A stretch of DNA of 64,000 bases from Agapetus fuscipes (GCA_951799405.1 OX637340.1:1054001-1118000), one strand, 5' to 3'; counted from the stretch's first letter, positions 33,540-45,255 are shown. Numbers and translations: made by a program. Notes: generated from the letters alone by a model not told the origin.

Positions 33540-33926
33540 CAGATAGTGTCCGCCTGTTCTCGCCTCGGTGTGCCCAGTGGACGAACCAGCGGCTTTACTG
33601 CTTTTATGATTTACAAATTTTATAATACGCTGACAGCGGTGATCTAACCCTGAGCTGTTAATTGTGATCGTAAATTTAAAGATCGTCGATTAGGTTTTTA
33701 GATGGCCATCGTACATACAAAGTATGCCGAAGCTGTGACAGGCAATAAAATAAGTTGAATCTTGACCAGCTGGCTCGAGAACAAATTAAAGAAAGAATGA
33801 CAATGGAGTTACTTTTAAATGTCCGACAATTTTTTATCGTGGGTCCGCTTCAATGTCTTACACGCCTTTACAGCTAGAAACCTTCCCTATTGAGGTTTCA
33901 ATCTTACCGAAAACAAAACGATCCGT

Positions 33927-33999
33927 CAATAGCTCAGTGGGCAGAACACTTGCGCAAGAGCTCGATCTCTACCAAGGGTTTCTAATCTAATCTAATCTA
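33927..33999 (+). mobile_element. SINE-1 head fragment ending in (TCTAA)n
   Basis: GTCAATAGCTCAGTGGGCAG is a box A-type tRNA head similar to SINE-1. It ends in three TCTAA units, the complement of the LINE-A tail. The join to the Penelope-like block follows at once. Confidence 0.45.
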
Positions 34000-34009
34000 T
34001 TAGATTTTG

Positions 34010-34495
34010 TAGGGTTTGTGTATTCACACAGTGAAAATTCATTTTTTTAAAATAAAGCTATTTTTTTTTTTTTGTTTAACGTAGTTTATTTTCACAATAA
34101 TATTTAAAATCTCGAGTACTTTCGACCTTCAATATTCAGGCCATTATCAAGAGTGATGTATAAAAAATTTAAAATTATTAAGAACAAACCATAGATCAAA
34201 ATTATATAAATTCAAATAAATAGGTAGGTATAGGTACAATAAATATGAACTTAATTAAAATTAAATACAACAGTCAAAAATTGAAAGAAAGAAAACATAA
34301 AATAATATATAATAATTACAATAAATTAATTCAAACATCCGAGGGTCAAAAAATAAATAAAATAATATAAAATATTTAAAGCACAAATAAAATTATTGAG
34401 TCAACACAAAAAGACAAAAGTACTCGAGATATTAAATATTATTGTGAAAATAAACTACGTTAAACAAAAAAAAAAAAAAAAATAGCTTTATTTTT
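34010..34495. repeat. Penelope-like terminal repeat with inverted second copy
   Basis: 34010-34300 is the reverse complement of 26340-26625, including CTCGAGTACTTTCGACC and the GGCC/GGTC stem. At 34424-34495 part of the same repeat reappears in the forward direction (AGTACTCGAGATATTAAATA to CTACGTTAAAC and a poly(A) run). The two ends are inverted repeats of about 80 bases around roughly 300 bases. Confidence 0.55.
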
Positions 34496-34760
34496 ATCTA
34501 ATCTAAGTTGTAAAGATATGTTACATTAAAGATTTACATTACATGCATTTTCACAACCAGACACGTACAAGTTCGCGCTTGCACATGCCGCATGCGAACC
34601 TACAACATAAAAACCAAATCTCAAATGGACATACACCCTGCAAATCTTGCCGTCCTTCCCTGAGACAGGGGTGACATTGGCAAAGTGAACCATTTTTACA
34701 GCATGGGTTGTCAGCCGCATACCAGCCTATAAGTCAAGGAACATACACGACAAATTACAT
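34496..34760 (-). mobile_element. LINE-A 3' UTR copy, antisense
   Basis: From TATCTAATCTAAGTTGTAAA through CAACCAGACACGTACAAGTT to AAGTCAAGGAACATACACG and CAAATTACATTTTATAAATG. It abuts the preceding element without spacer. Confidence 0.7.
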
Positions 34761-34765
34761 TTTAT

Positions 34766-34880
34766 AAATGGTTTGAGAAATGAATTCCCGTTTCGGTGTT
34801 TCAGCCTTGACAAGAAGTTTTAGCAAACTTAAAATGAAGGCTTTCTCGGTTGAGAATCTTCCCTTTTGGGAGCAGGAAAG
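34766..34880 (+). mobile_element. SINE-1 fragment, internally deleted
   Basis: AATGAATTCCCGTTTCGGTG and CAGCCTTGACAAGAAG followed by CCCTTTTGGGAGCAGG correspond to the SINE-1 body with parts missing. Confidence 0.4.
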
Positions 34881-35910
34881 TGGTCAAGATAAAAGGTTCC
34901 GCCTTACATATGAAAAAAGCATAGTTGTGTTGCTTAGTTTAAACAATTGCTAGAATCATATCAGTAATAAGTGTGACTACAAAATGACCTACTTCATTAA
35001 TTTGCCATTTGATTTCGCAGCTGTAGGTACATTAAACAAGCGGAAACCAGGTTCGTTCTCTCGATGTGGAGCACATTATCGGATAGTAATACATGCAGAC
35101 GTGGACTGTGCACAAGCATTGTATGTAGTTGCGTGTGTCGCCCACAAGTCTGCGAGCTCAGAGCGCCTGCGATTCCAGGTCATAAGAAAACAAAATAGCA
35201 CTTGTGTCGTATAAAATCAAAGACGGCAATCAATGTTATTTTAAGAATATAAAAAACATTAATAAAATCGACGTGGAAATCATTTTCTGTGTATTCTATA
35301 TTGTTATGTTTTTACCGGATTCTCTTTTAATTAAACTGCAATTATTTATTTTAACAGAATTTATTTTACACAATCTGTTTCACAATTTACAACAATTGAT
35401 TTCTAGCTCTGGCTTTCGAACTTCACGGCTCAATGTTTTATCAACACTTGACACTCTGGCTGCTGCCCCATTGTAGTCTTCTTATATAGGTGCTACAGAG
35501 ATCTTCTTGCACATTCGTAACTATATATTTATTTATTTTTCAAAATAACCTAGATGGTCACGTTTGAGTCTATACAACTCATTAATTGGTAGGACCTACT
35601 CGGTAGCATACAGGAAAACCCCACGCCATCCTGGTATTACAATACTTTAAAAACGCGTCAAACATTCAAAACGTTTTTATGGTTTGACCAGTTCATTCAA
35701 AAGATTGAACCTGTAATCTGGAGTATCGATCGTCTGTAACAATCTGTAGACAATAAAGGTAACAAGCTTGTTTTCGGGCAATGCCAGAGCCCTGTTCTTT
35801 GTAATCAATTGAAGCTTGCGGTCGTAAAAGTGCAGAGTAAGCCATGATAATGCATCGGCTTCGACTAACTGGCTTGGCCGTTTCTCGTAATCTCATACAG
35901 AAACAATCCC
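34881..35910. other. No gene recognised
   Basis: No recognisable gene or repeat. Confidence 0.35.
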
Positions 35911-36045
35911 TGAAGTATAAATTCAAGCCCTTACGTTTACCAAGAACTTGTGAGAATATAAACTCATCCTAGAGGCGCTGTTCAAAATTCCTTGCTTTTT
36001 GGTTAAAACGCTGTTGTTGGGTTTAAGCGTAATCTCGTACTGGAA
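35911..36045. mobile_element. MITE-1 copy
   Basis: TGAAGTATAAATTCAAGC on the left. The hinge is ATCCTAGAGGCGCTGTTC. AACGCTGTTGTTGGGTTTAAG follows on the right. Confidence 0.55.
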
Positions 36046-36227
36046 CAGGATGTACGATGGTGTAAACCAATTCCCTGGCAGCCGTAACCATGGCAACGTG
36101 AACGAGCAATTACACCACTCCGGGAATAGTTTTGGCGAGTGAGTAATCAAATACACAATACCTACACATGTTGAGTATAGTCATTCAAGGGTTAAAATCA
36201 TTCTAGATAGTAAATCAATAAATCTGA

Positions 36228-36290
36228 TCCAGCTGTAAAAAATGGTTCCCTTTGGCAATGGTAATCAGGAAAGGAAGGCAAGAGTTGCAG
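36228..36290 (+). mobile_element. LINE-A 3' UTR fragment, sense
   Basis: CTGTAAAAAATGGTTCCCTT and GGCAAGAGTTGCAGG. Both flanks are lost. Confidence 0.4.
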
Positions 36291-37909
36291 GTTTTTTTTT
36301 ACCTTTTTTAACGAAATAAAAATAAAGGAATCAAAAGCAAAGAATCTTCGGCTTCCTTTTTAATGTTTTTTTTTAACTAAATATGTATAATGATATAAAC
36401 CTATTGATTTACTTTGCTCAGCCTTCACAAATAATGAGAATCAGCGCCGTTCAACTTCAGCGTTTTCTGTAACGCCTCTTCGTGACCTATTGCGAGCTCT
36501 TCAGGGCAGGAAGTTGAACGATATGTGCAGCTTAATTGCGTTTTATTTTTCTGACGTGTTACAATCAGAACGCGAAACAAAGCTATGGGAGTATTGTAAT
36601 AGTGTTACAATTTTATTTGGGCTCTTGTAATCAAACTGCAATTTATTTATTTTTCAAGATTTATTATACACAATATACCTACGGTTTACAATGTAATATG
36701 GTCACTTTTTCTTGCTTATCGACTTCACGGCTCAATGTTTCAATTTACTCTGCTCTCTGTACCATTGCGGCTCGCTTATATAGGTACGAAAGATACCATT
36801 CTTGCTTGTTCTAAATTATTCTATAGTGGATTGTACCAGGCCAGTCTAATATACTCTAATTAATCGTTATACTAGCTATTCAACACTATTCCGGTTACGC
36901 ACTAATAAACTACATACATGTCTAGGTACATATACACAAAAAAAAACTCACAGTAAACTTTACTAGACGCTGACACACACACATAAAAAAACCCCATGAA
37001 TTCATACGTTTGTAACAATATTCACTATTCGGGAACTCGTGTTCCAGTGGATTTACAGATAGGGAGTTGGGGTTCTGTGGTTCGGGGCATTTGCAGACAC
37101 TATATGGAGGATTGGCGGAGCGTAGTCGGTGGATGGTGCGGAGATAACTAATGGAATTAGTGGCGTTTGACGAGGATTCAATTAAAGGCCGGGCTGTTCG
37201 TGGCCAGCGATCGGTTCTACGTACAACCAAATGCCCACATCAACATGCTGCCGTACCTGTACCGGGGAATATTAACAAGATGAAAGGTAATGAGAATTAC
37301 CTTTCATAGTTCAACCGTTATTCACAAACATAAATATTACTCAGAAGTAGAATAAGATACAATACGAAACAGTTTTACAGGGAAATTGTGTCAATTACTA
37401 ATGTAAAACTGTAGACTGAATTTCATGAAATCGAACCTTATCTGGGAAAGTATCGAAATTTTGAGAAAAAGGCTGAGGAAGACAAGAAATTGACAATTCT
37501 GCTGTCATTGATAATGTACGACGGTAAAACATATTTTAATTGCCTACAAAACCCATACCCTACCCATAAGTTTACGAGGTTTTAGATATATTCCCGTGAT
37601 AAATTAAATCAGTTTGCAAAACAATATTTTAAATAATCTAAATAGCGCTTAATATGGATGATAAACAACATCATACTTCTTGCTTACAAAATTATTGTTA
37701 AACTAATTCAATAAACAACCCTTACACGAAATTTAAAAGCAATATTTCTAAAAGTTAGCTACATTCTCCAGATGGTATGCGGGGAGGAACGTGAATCATT
37801 CTTGCACACAAAAAGCAGCGCCACCCCATTGTGTGCGGCGAGATTGGACTGATAGGGAGGAAGGAGGCAGGAAACGGTACAAGACGATTCTCTACCCAGA
37901 GTCTACATT
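36291..37909. other. No gene supported
   Basis: A GC-richer block at 37080-37260 contains an open frame with an attractive reading (QPNAHINMLPYLYRG) but no convincing splice acceptor. Nothing else recognised. Confidence 0.35.
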
Positions 37910-38000
37910 TTACTTATAAGCTATAAACCGAGACAACACCGCTAGGGAGCGTTTTAGTTTCGATACATTTCTAGTACAACGTTATGGTTGGTTTTCATCT
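37910..38000. mobile_element. MITE-1 fragment
   Basis: The hinge CACCGCTAGGGAGCGTTTTA and right arm CATTTCTAGTACAACGTTATG are recognisable. Outer ends are worn. Confidence 0.4.
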
Positions 38001-38348
38001 TTTGAGGTATTGGAAGAACATTCTGAAGGGAGAGGAAGAACTTCACGTGTGTTGTGGATGTGTGTACTCTCAACAGGGGAGGCATTCTGGGGAAGGTGCT
38101 GGAAATAACAACTGGTGTTCAATATAACGTATGTGGGAGATTATACCGCAATATTTCACACGAAGAATACAATACGTCTTGTCCAATACTCAGGCCCGGA
38201 TTAAACCCTCTGGGGGCCCTGGTGCGGGGACAAGCTCGGGGGCCACCCATATGCCCCCCTCCCCTCGTAAAAATCCCCACCCCCTCCCTCCCCTATTTTT
38301 TCAAAGGCCAAAAAGTGCATTTTTTACGATTATACATCTCTGTAATAA

Positions 38349-38600
38349 TCTATACTCTAAATTGCAAGGATATATTAAATTCAAAATTCATATCTAATGC
38401 ATGCCCACAAACTGACACGTGTAAGTTCGCGCTCACAAATGCTGAATGTGTACTTACAAATTACTTAAATCAAAACCTCAAATGAACAAAAGCCCTGCAA
38501 CTTTTGCCGACCTCGGAACAGGGATGACATTGCAAAGTGAACCATTTTTTACAGTATGGGTGGTCAGCCTCCTACCAACATATAAGTCAAGGAACGTTAT
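38349..38600 (-). mobile_element. LINE-A 3' UTR copy nested in the hAT element
   Basis: AAATTGCAAGGATATATTAA through GACACGTGTAAGTTCGCGC to CATATAAGTCAAGGAACG. The CAGGGG block has lost several bases. Confidence 0.6.
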
Positions 38601-38756
38601 CGTTATATTGTATCGTTACCAATTTCTCTTCAATAAGGTTTTCTGGATAATTTATATCAATCGTTCTCTTGAGACTCTCGCAAGATTCTTATAAGAATTC
38701 GACTAGTTTTTAACATTTCTAAATTTTCATACATCAATGGATAATGTAAGTGATAA

Positions 38757-38993
38757 ATTTCAAACCCCGGAATAAAATACCGGCAAGGTTTACTCAGCCT
38801 TCACAAGAAATGAGTTCCAGCCCCCTTTGGGAGCTGGGAAACCCCCACTTCAACTGAAGTGGTTGGCATAAGGCCGGCCTCCTTACCCGTAAAAATAAAT
38901 AGGTTCAACTCGCCACATGCGACCCCTTCGGGGATAACGCGGCAAGAAGTTACACTCTATGTGTAGCTTAGTTGCGTAGTTGCGTTGCGTATA
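38757..38993 (+). mobile_element. SINE-1 copy without head, nested in the hAT element
   Basis: ATTTCAAACCCCGGAATAAA, GGTTTACTCAGCCTTCACAA, GGAGCTGGGAAACCCC and the GTGTAGCTTAGTTGCGTAGT tail. The tRNA-like region is absent. Confidence 0.65.
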
Positions 38994-39019
38994 GGTACCT
39001 ATTAGGTTAGGCATTATCC

Positions 39020-39165
39020 ATTGATTTGCTCAACCTTGAGAGGAAATGAAAACCAGAATCTTTGGGAGCTGGAAAATCTCCCTTCAAGTTAAGTGGTTGG
39101 TGTAAGGGCGGCACCCTAACATTTAAAAATAAATAGATTAATTGTCACATTCCACAAGTGACCGC
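39020..39165 (+). mobile_element. SINE-1 body fragment, diverged
   Basis: TTTGCTCAACCTTGAGAGG, GGGAGCTGGAAAATCTCCC and AAAAATAAATAGATTAATTG follow the order of the SINE-1 body with many changes. Older than its neighbours. Confidence 0.5.
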
Positions 39166-39282
39166 GGGTGTGTGAAAGAAAAGGCGTTGCTAAATATTGG
39201 TTTCTAAGGACCCTAGTCACATTGACCTGTGACATATGCCCGACGAGATTTTCAATTTTTTTTTTTGCAGATTCTATTGGTC

Positions 39283-39614
39283 CGGTCGATAGCTCAGTTG
39301 GTAGAGTGCTTGCATTCCATGCCGTGAGATCGGGTTCGAATCCCACCGAGGGTGTCAGAAATGAATTTCCCGTTTCGGTGTTTATTTCAAACCCCGGAAT
39401 AAAATACCGGCAAGGTTTACTCAGCCTTTACAATAAATGAGAACCCGCCCCCCCAGGAGCTGGGAAACCCCCACTTCAACTGAAAGTGTTTGGTGTGAGG
39501 CCGGCCCCTTAACCGTAAAAATAAATAGTTCCCGAATCGCCACATGCGACTCCTTCGGGGATAATGCAGGCAAGAAGTTACACTATATGTGTAGCTAAGT
39601 TGCGTTTTTTTTTT
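39283..39614 (+). mobile_element. SINE-1, full length
   Basis: The tRNA-derived head has box A TAGCTCAGTTGG (39290-39301) and box B GGTTCGAATCC (39333-39343), an exact fit to pol III promoter consensus. The body contains TTTCAAACCCCGGAATAAAA, GGAGCTGGGAAACCCC and CACATGCGACTCCTTCGGGG. The tail is GTGTAGCTAAGTTGCG followed by T10. It is not a functional tRNA gene, because the head runs straight into the SINE body without tRNA 3' structure. Confidence 0.85.
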
Positions 39615-39835
39615 AATGCCACCCTTTGTTACAGGGAAAGGCGGCAGGAGTTGGAAAGTTTATGCTCATGAGAGGATTGGTTTATTTTGTATGTACATGT
39701 AACATATGCAGCGTATTTAAGCGTGAACTGTACATATGCAGCGTATTTAAGCGTGAACTTATATGTGCCTGCTTGTGTGCATGCATGCATTTAATATGAG
39801 CCTTAAATGTTAATAGATCTTTGCAACACGAACTA
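39615..39835 (+). mobile_element. LINE-A-related 3' UTR, divergent subfamily, with internal duplication
   Basis: AATGCCACCCTTTGTTACAG and GGTTTATTTTGTATGTACAT match the copies at 45030 and 46231 better than typical LINE-A. A 29-base unit (CATATGCAGCGTATTTAAGC...) is duplicated in tandem at about 39705-39762. Confidence 0.55.
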
Positions 39836-40567
39836 TAAAGCTGATTGTTTTGATAATCAACGTAATATGAAACCGGTTGTCGGGCACAAATTATACAAAT
39901 ACCTTAAGAAGTACCTATCATATTTTGATGCATTTCTAAAGATAAAAAAGAAAGACAGAAATTTGAAGGAACCCACTAGTTTTCAGGTAAAATTTGCCGA
40001 CAAAGCAATGAAAACAATACGTGGAAGCGCAGACCTACCATTCATTACCCTAAGTCGCTATACACTATTTTTTTGTATCGAAACTTATACTGTTTACATT
40101 TTATTACTAGTGAAAGATTTACAACTGTCACGTCGGAAGTTTTGCCGCCATGGTAGGAACAATAGCGCAGTTTACTGCTATAATCCTACAGGTTCCATTA
40201 TGTGACATGCCTGGGAGTTTATGATGGCACATGTTTGGTATCTTTCTTTAGCTTTATTTTTTTTTAGTTTTAAGGACAAACTTTATTTATTTATTACTGT
40301 TTGGAATGTTCGGGGCCCTATTCAGTTATTGTGGGGCCCCGGAAGATTTGTTGTGAGAAGTTTTTATTTCTGTATTATTGAAGTCGTTGTCTGTATAAAA
40401 CGTAGCGTTATGAACCGGAAGCGATGAAAAGTTGAATCTTTACAATTTTTTTGTACTTTTTTTTTACACTAATGATAAAAAATAAGACTTTTGGGGGCCC
40501 TCTGGCCGCGGGGGCCCTGGTTCGGTCGCACCGCTCGAACCGCCCTAAATCCGGGCCTGCCAATACT

Positions 40568-40980
40568 ATATGCAGGTATCAGTGTGTTTTGGTGAATATT
40601 ACCAAAACAGATCAGCTTCTTGATTAAGTAAAAAGGCATATCTGTGTTTTCTTCCTCATGACCAGGTAAAGTATTCGTCTCATTTCGTCATACGACTTTA
40701 ATTGAAAATCTTGTTTTTTTTTTCAATACATAAATTATATAAATAAGAAAAGAAGAGCTACATTGCACATACTTTTTTCAGTAAGGCAGTTCAAACTGAC
40801 CAGAAATGGTATAACATTGCCGATCAATCATTCATCAGCCTCTTTTAACAATGGCTAGCCATAGATCTCTTCCAAGTTCTTATATCCTGGGCAAGTACAT
40901 AGCTCTTCCGATGCCCTCAAGATATCATCCATCCACCGATCTTTGGATTACCTATTCTCTTTGTTACACCTATTGAACCC
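40568..40980. other. No gene recognised
   Basis: Flank of the hAT insertion, AT-rich. Confidence 0.35.
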
Positions 40981-41218
40981 TTGTCCGAAAGGTGTGCAAG
41001 ATGGATCGGCCATGTAATACGACAAGAAGGTCTCTTGCATGCCATAATGGAGGGGATGACCGAGGGGACCAACTCTAGGGGACGCCCACGCCAAGAATAC
41101 CTGGAGGACCTGTTGGTGGACGTACGCTGCTCATCATATGCAGACCTTTTAAAAGAGCCGCACAAGACAGGGAAGAGTGAAAGAAATTGCTGCAAGCCAA
41201 TCCCAGGATTGAAACTAT
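40981..41218 (+). pseudogene. C-terminal fragment of a non-LTR retrotransposon (LINE-F)
   Basis: The frame reads WIGHVIRQEGLLHAIMEG, then SRGRPRQEYLEDLL and SYADLLK. This is the GHVxR ... RGRPRxxxLDDL tail of a LINE polyprotein, distinct from LINE-A and LINE-B. Confidence 0.65.
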
Positions 41219-41683
41219 AGAAGAAGATATTGAACACTGGTTACAATGTTTATCGAAATAAAATGCACACTTGAATCATTCTCATCGTTTTGATGGTTAT
41301 TGTCCCAGTTATTTTTTTTACCCTCCAATAAAGTATGCACACAATGTCATGGCGAAAATTTCAATTCTCCCGGTAGTGTTGTTGACTCCATAGCAGTTGG
41401 TCGCGGCGGTTTATTATAACCCGGCAGTGAGGAAGAGGAGGCCAGATAAAGGTCATAAACAACGTAGTAGGCAACGTGGAATCGCGATACAACGACAGTG
41501 GCTTTAAGCAGGGCGAGGGGAGAAGTCCCGAGGAAGCGCTGAGCAGTGCATCTGCGGTGGCACAGGCCGCGGGGGGAGCGCTTATGCGGAGATTGTTTCG
41601 TTATTACACGCAAACTATACAACATTTAATAAAGTATACGAACAGATTTTTGATGTCCATGCATAATATGAGTATTTGTTGAT
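41219..41683. other. No gene recognised; GC-rich patch 41480-41590
   Basis: The GC-rich patch reads openly on both strands. No domain was recognised. Confidence 0.35.
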
Positions 41684-41865
41684 TTTAAAAATGTAATTTG
41701 TTGTGTATGTTCCTTGACTTACGAGTATAGGTTGGTTTGCGACTGACCCACCCATGCTGTAGAAAACGGTTCATTTTGCCAGTGTCAGTTTCAGGGAAGG
41801 TCAGCAAGAGTTGCAGGGTGTTTGTCCATTTGAGATTTGACATATAAGACAATCGACAAACATAT
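41684..41865 (+). mobile_element. LINE-A 3' UTR fragment, sense
   Basis: It has the upstream block TGATTTTAAAAATGTAATTTG, GTATAGGTTGGTTTGCGACTG and GCAAGAGTTGCAGGGTG. It is cut off before the tail, next to a SINE-2a. Confidence 0.6.
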
Positions 41866-41890
41866 AAGATTTTTTGAACAGATGCGCCTT

Positions 41891-42198
41891 TAATAATAAT
41901 AATAATATTAGGATGATTTATTTGGTGAGCGCTGTTTTTGTGTGTATCACACCTCAAGAGCCCTCTTCGAGCTTGGTCGTCGCTGTAGAAAGCGCCAATT
42001 CTCAAGCAAGACCCAGTTGTTGTAAGTTGGATGGACCTTTCAGTAACCGGTCTTTGGTAAAGGTTTATGAATTTTTCAACTCAGCGAAGAGCACATTCGA
42101 AATATAAATGGTAGGTATATATTTGTGCTCCGCCGGGATCCGAATCCACAACCTTCCATTTAAGAGTCCGAAGTGGCCACTGGACTACGGACCGGTCC
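41891..42198 (-). mobile_element. SINE-2a, antisense, (ATT)n-tailed
   Basis: On the minus strand: GGACCGGTCCGTAGTCCAGT, box B-like GATTCGGATCC, the shared SINE-2 body, then CTTGAGGTGTGATACACAC and a (TAA/ATT)n tail. It is close to identical to 42926-43236 but inverted. Confidence 0.75.
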
Positions 42199-42925
42199 AA
42201 GTTTACTTTTATTAAAGATTATTTAATATTTTTGATAATTTTGATAATTTTAGTACACCTTCTTTAAAGACACCAATAGTTTTTGCCTTCCTCACATTAG
42301 GTGATAGTCTACTCCATTGCATGGGCGGTAAATCTCAAACAAGAACTTGAAAATAATTTGTACCTTTAATTTTTCAGACTTATAATTTTTCTAGTTAAGA
42401 TAACATAGTAAAGCTAAGTCTACGTCCATTATTCTTTGATCTATTTAAGCGTACGCGGTTTCCGCAAAACAATGAACTCACTATGCAAATCTTAATTGAT
42501 CAACAAACTATCAAAGGGCACAATGCAATTCCTATGTGAAATAAATAAAGTGATTTAATGCATGATTAATGAAGCACATTGCCGCAATGTCAAATGTCAA
42601 CAAATGATTATAAATTGTCACTAAACAACACGATACAATACATTTAATTATCATTTACACATAAATGTAAGATTACAGAATATTATTTACGTGTTTTCTG
42701 ATAGAAATTATGTGGTTATTTCGATTCGATATAAGGATACCTACGACTATTTTTGAAAAATTTCTTCAAAATAATTATACTAAAGTTAACTTCCTGCTTT
42801 TATATTTCATTTTTCAAAAATCTTTCATTCGTCATTCAGAATCACTTTTATAAAAGACTCATAGCTCAAAATAATCTTTGATTTTCATATGCCAGCAATA
42901 AAAATGAAACACCGTGCATCATCTT
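42199..42925. other. Spacer between inverted SINE-2a copies
   Basis: AT-rich DNA. No gene recognised. Confidence 0.35.
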
Positions 42926-43236
42926 GGACCGGTCCGTAGTCCAGTGGCAACACTTCGGACTCGTAAATGGAAACTTGTGGATTCGAATCCCGGCGGAGCA
43001 CAAAAAAAAATACCATTTATATTTCCAAATGTGCTCTTCGCTGGGTTGAAAAATTCATAAACCTTTACCAAAGACCGGCCACTGAAAGATCCATCCAACC
43101 TTACAACAACTGGGTATTGCTTGAGAATTGGCGCTTTCTACAGCGACGACGAAGCTCGCAGAGGGCTCTTGAGGTGTGATACACACAAAAACAGCGCTCA
43201 CCAAGTAAATCATCCTAATATTATTATTATTATTAT
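42926..43236 (+). mobile_element. SINE-2a, sense, (ATT)n-tailed
   Basis: tRNA-like head GGACCGGTCCGTAGTCCAGT with box B GATTCGAATCC, body GCTCTTCGCTGGGTTGAAAA, 3' part CAGCGCTCACCAAGTAAATC and the tail of ATT units at 43219-43236. Confidence 0.8.
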
Positions 43237-43565
43237 CAACCGCTAACTGTTCAGTTAAATCGGTAAATTAATCATTATTGATGATTATTGAAAAAAGTTA
43301 TGACGGAGAAAGTAAATTAAAAGCCAATAAGTGCTTAATAATTTATAACGATGAGGCGAACTTTTACTCGGAAACACATTCGAATCGTTACAATGATATT
43401 ATATTAATTCCATTTCGATTCGTTTCATTCTTAACCTACACATGCATCAGCAATCTAAAGAGAAAGGATCATCTCTGATTATCGTCATTTTCTAAAGGCA
43501 TCATCCAAAAAGTGACTGTAACACACACGTTCAAGAATTTTTAGAGTTTTGTTTCCGCATTTGAA

Positions 43566-44141
43566 AGACTGACGAAGAAAGTATATGTTGCAAGACTCGA
43601 TGGATGTCGTGGTAGAGGAAGACCGAGAAAGGTATGGATGGACCAAATTTTCGAAATTGCGAATGAATGGAATATCCAGAGTCATAATAAAAGGAGAGTC
43701 TGTGTGAAGAAGGTTATGACTCTGGAGGAAATGAAAGAAGGTTGTAAGGACAGAAAGAAATTGCGGTTAATCTGTGATGTTGGCGGCTAGGCTTTTTAAA
43801 TTAAAATTTGTTTTCTGTTTTTGATGTCTATACATGCTATAATTTGTTGATTTTAAAAATGTAATTTGCTGTGTATGTTCCTTGATATATAGGTTGGTAT
43901 GCGGCTGACCACCCATGCTGTAGAAAATGATTCACTTTGCCAATGTCACCCCTGTTTCAGGGAAGATCGGCAGGAGTTGCAGGGTGGGTGTATGTCCATT
44001 TGAGATTCGGATTTTTATATTGTAGGATTACATGCGGCATGTTTAAGCGCGACCTTAAACATGTCTGTTTTGTGAAAATGCATGTAATGTGAATCTTTAA
44101 TGTTACTTATATTTTGCAAATTAGATTAGATTAGATTAGAT
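43566..44141 (+). mobile_element. LINE-A insertion: C-terminal coding end, 3' UTR and (TTAGA)n tail
   Basis: An open frame from 43566 to the stop at 43788-43790 reads GCRGRGRPRKVWMDQI, then MKEGCKDRKKLRLICDVGG. A spacer of about 90 bases, the full 3' UTR and four TTAGA units at 44120-44141 follow. The DRKKW motif has W replaced by L. It is the cleanest example of the family's 3' end. Confidence 0.8.
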
Positions 44142-45029
44142 TTCAAATGAGTTTCCTCCGATTTTTTTAGTTTCCAATTTATTTTAATAGCACTGCTTAG
44201 TATGTAGAATGTGGATATATATCTGTTAATCCATGACATTACACGAATTATTTTCAAATCTAGGTTTTCATCACCTTTCAACATTCCGTTTCGTATTTTA
44301 CAATGGTTCAGTTTTTATACCGCTTAAAAAACACGCCCCAAACAAAGGTGCAATTATAGAGACGGTAAATTAATTTAAATTGTAATTTATTTATCCAAAG
44401 CAATATCAATAAATTGTGTTTTAGAATGAAACTAAATGGCCATCGGAACGGGGCTAAAGTGTTTTTATAGAAACGTGAATTGCTCGGCGTTTGAAAGGTC
44501 AATCCGCACGCTGAACCCGAGTGCTACAAAAAAACATTTCCAAATTAAAGAACCCACCTAACAATTGTAATGGTTTCCATAAACACGCGCCTACAGACAT
44601 TCTAATTGAATTAGAAAATGTATGACTATTTACTGGGTACGGTCAACTGTAATTCTATTACACAAGACTTCAACAAATCAACACACAAATACCAGCCATT
44701 GTAACTCGTACGCCATCATAACATAGGCCGGGTCGTTTTTTTTTCAATAGATCGATAAATAGCTAACTATCGAAATTATCAACGCAGTCATTCGAAAGGT
44801 TACAGTTCGAACGGGAATTGAAAAAATATATATAAAGTAAAAAAATACTTCAGGAGTAATAAAGAAATTCCCAACGTCGTTAAAACTATAAAAACCTAAA
44901 ATGGACACAATAACTTCTATTTTGATAAGAAAATCAGACCATTGGGTACATTAGAATGCCCCTCAAATCTCTGTGGACATATAGATGTGATGATATTAAT
45001 GACGGTTGATAATCTTTTCTATTATTGCC
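44142..45029. other. No gene recognised
   Basis: AT-rich interval without recognisable elements. Confidence 0.35.
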
Positions 45030-45255
45030 TTCACTAATAGGTTGATATGAGGCTGACTTCCCAAGCTGTAAAAACTTGGTTCACTTTTGGCAATGCCACC
45101 CCGGTTTTACGGAGAGGCAATGTTCATGTGAGGTTTGATTTATTTTGTATGTACCTACACATGCAGAATGTGTAGTAAGAACTTACGTATGCCTAATTTT
45201 AGGCATGCATTAAATCTGAGCCTGGATTGTCAATATTTTAAACCTGATTATAGAT
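45030..45255 (+). mobile_element. LINE-A-related 3' UTR, divergent subfamily, sense
   Basis: AATAGGTTGATATGAGGCTGAC, GGCAATGCCACCCCGGTTTT and GGTTTGATTTATTTTGTATG match the 39615 copy. The tail is worn to GATTATAGATTAAAAG. Confidence 0.55.

Larger units (their letters stand above)
38191..40559. mobile_element. hAT-type DNA transposon, non-autonomous, with nested insertions
   Basis: Ends CAGGCCCGGATTAAACCCTC and CGCCCTAAATCCGGGCCTG are inverted repeats of the form typical for hAT elements. CCAATACT flanks both ends exactly (38183-38190 and 40560-40567), the 8-bp duplication hAT transposases make. Subterminal GGGGGCCCTGG blocks occur at both ends. The 2369-bp interior contains LINE-A copies and three SINE-1 copies but no recognisable transposase. 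The 132-codon frame at 39807-40205 has no hAT dimerisation motif that could be identified. Confidence 0.85.

Noticed and set aside
37080..37270. Open frame with QPNAHINMLPYLYRG as an exon
   Set aside because: It has balanced composition, but no convincing acceptor, no recognised family, and it ends at a stop inside AT-rich DNA.
38054..38485. 143-codon open frame
   Set aside because: It crosses the left end of the hAT element and a LINE-A UTR, and has no domain.
39283..39355. tRNA gene
   Set aside because: Boxes A and B are excellent, but the sequence runs on into a body shared with other dispersed copies, so it is a SINE head.
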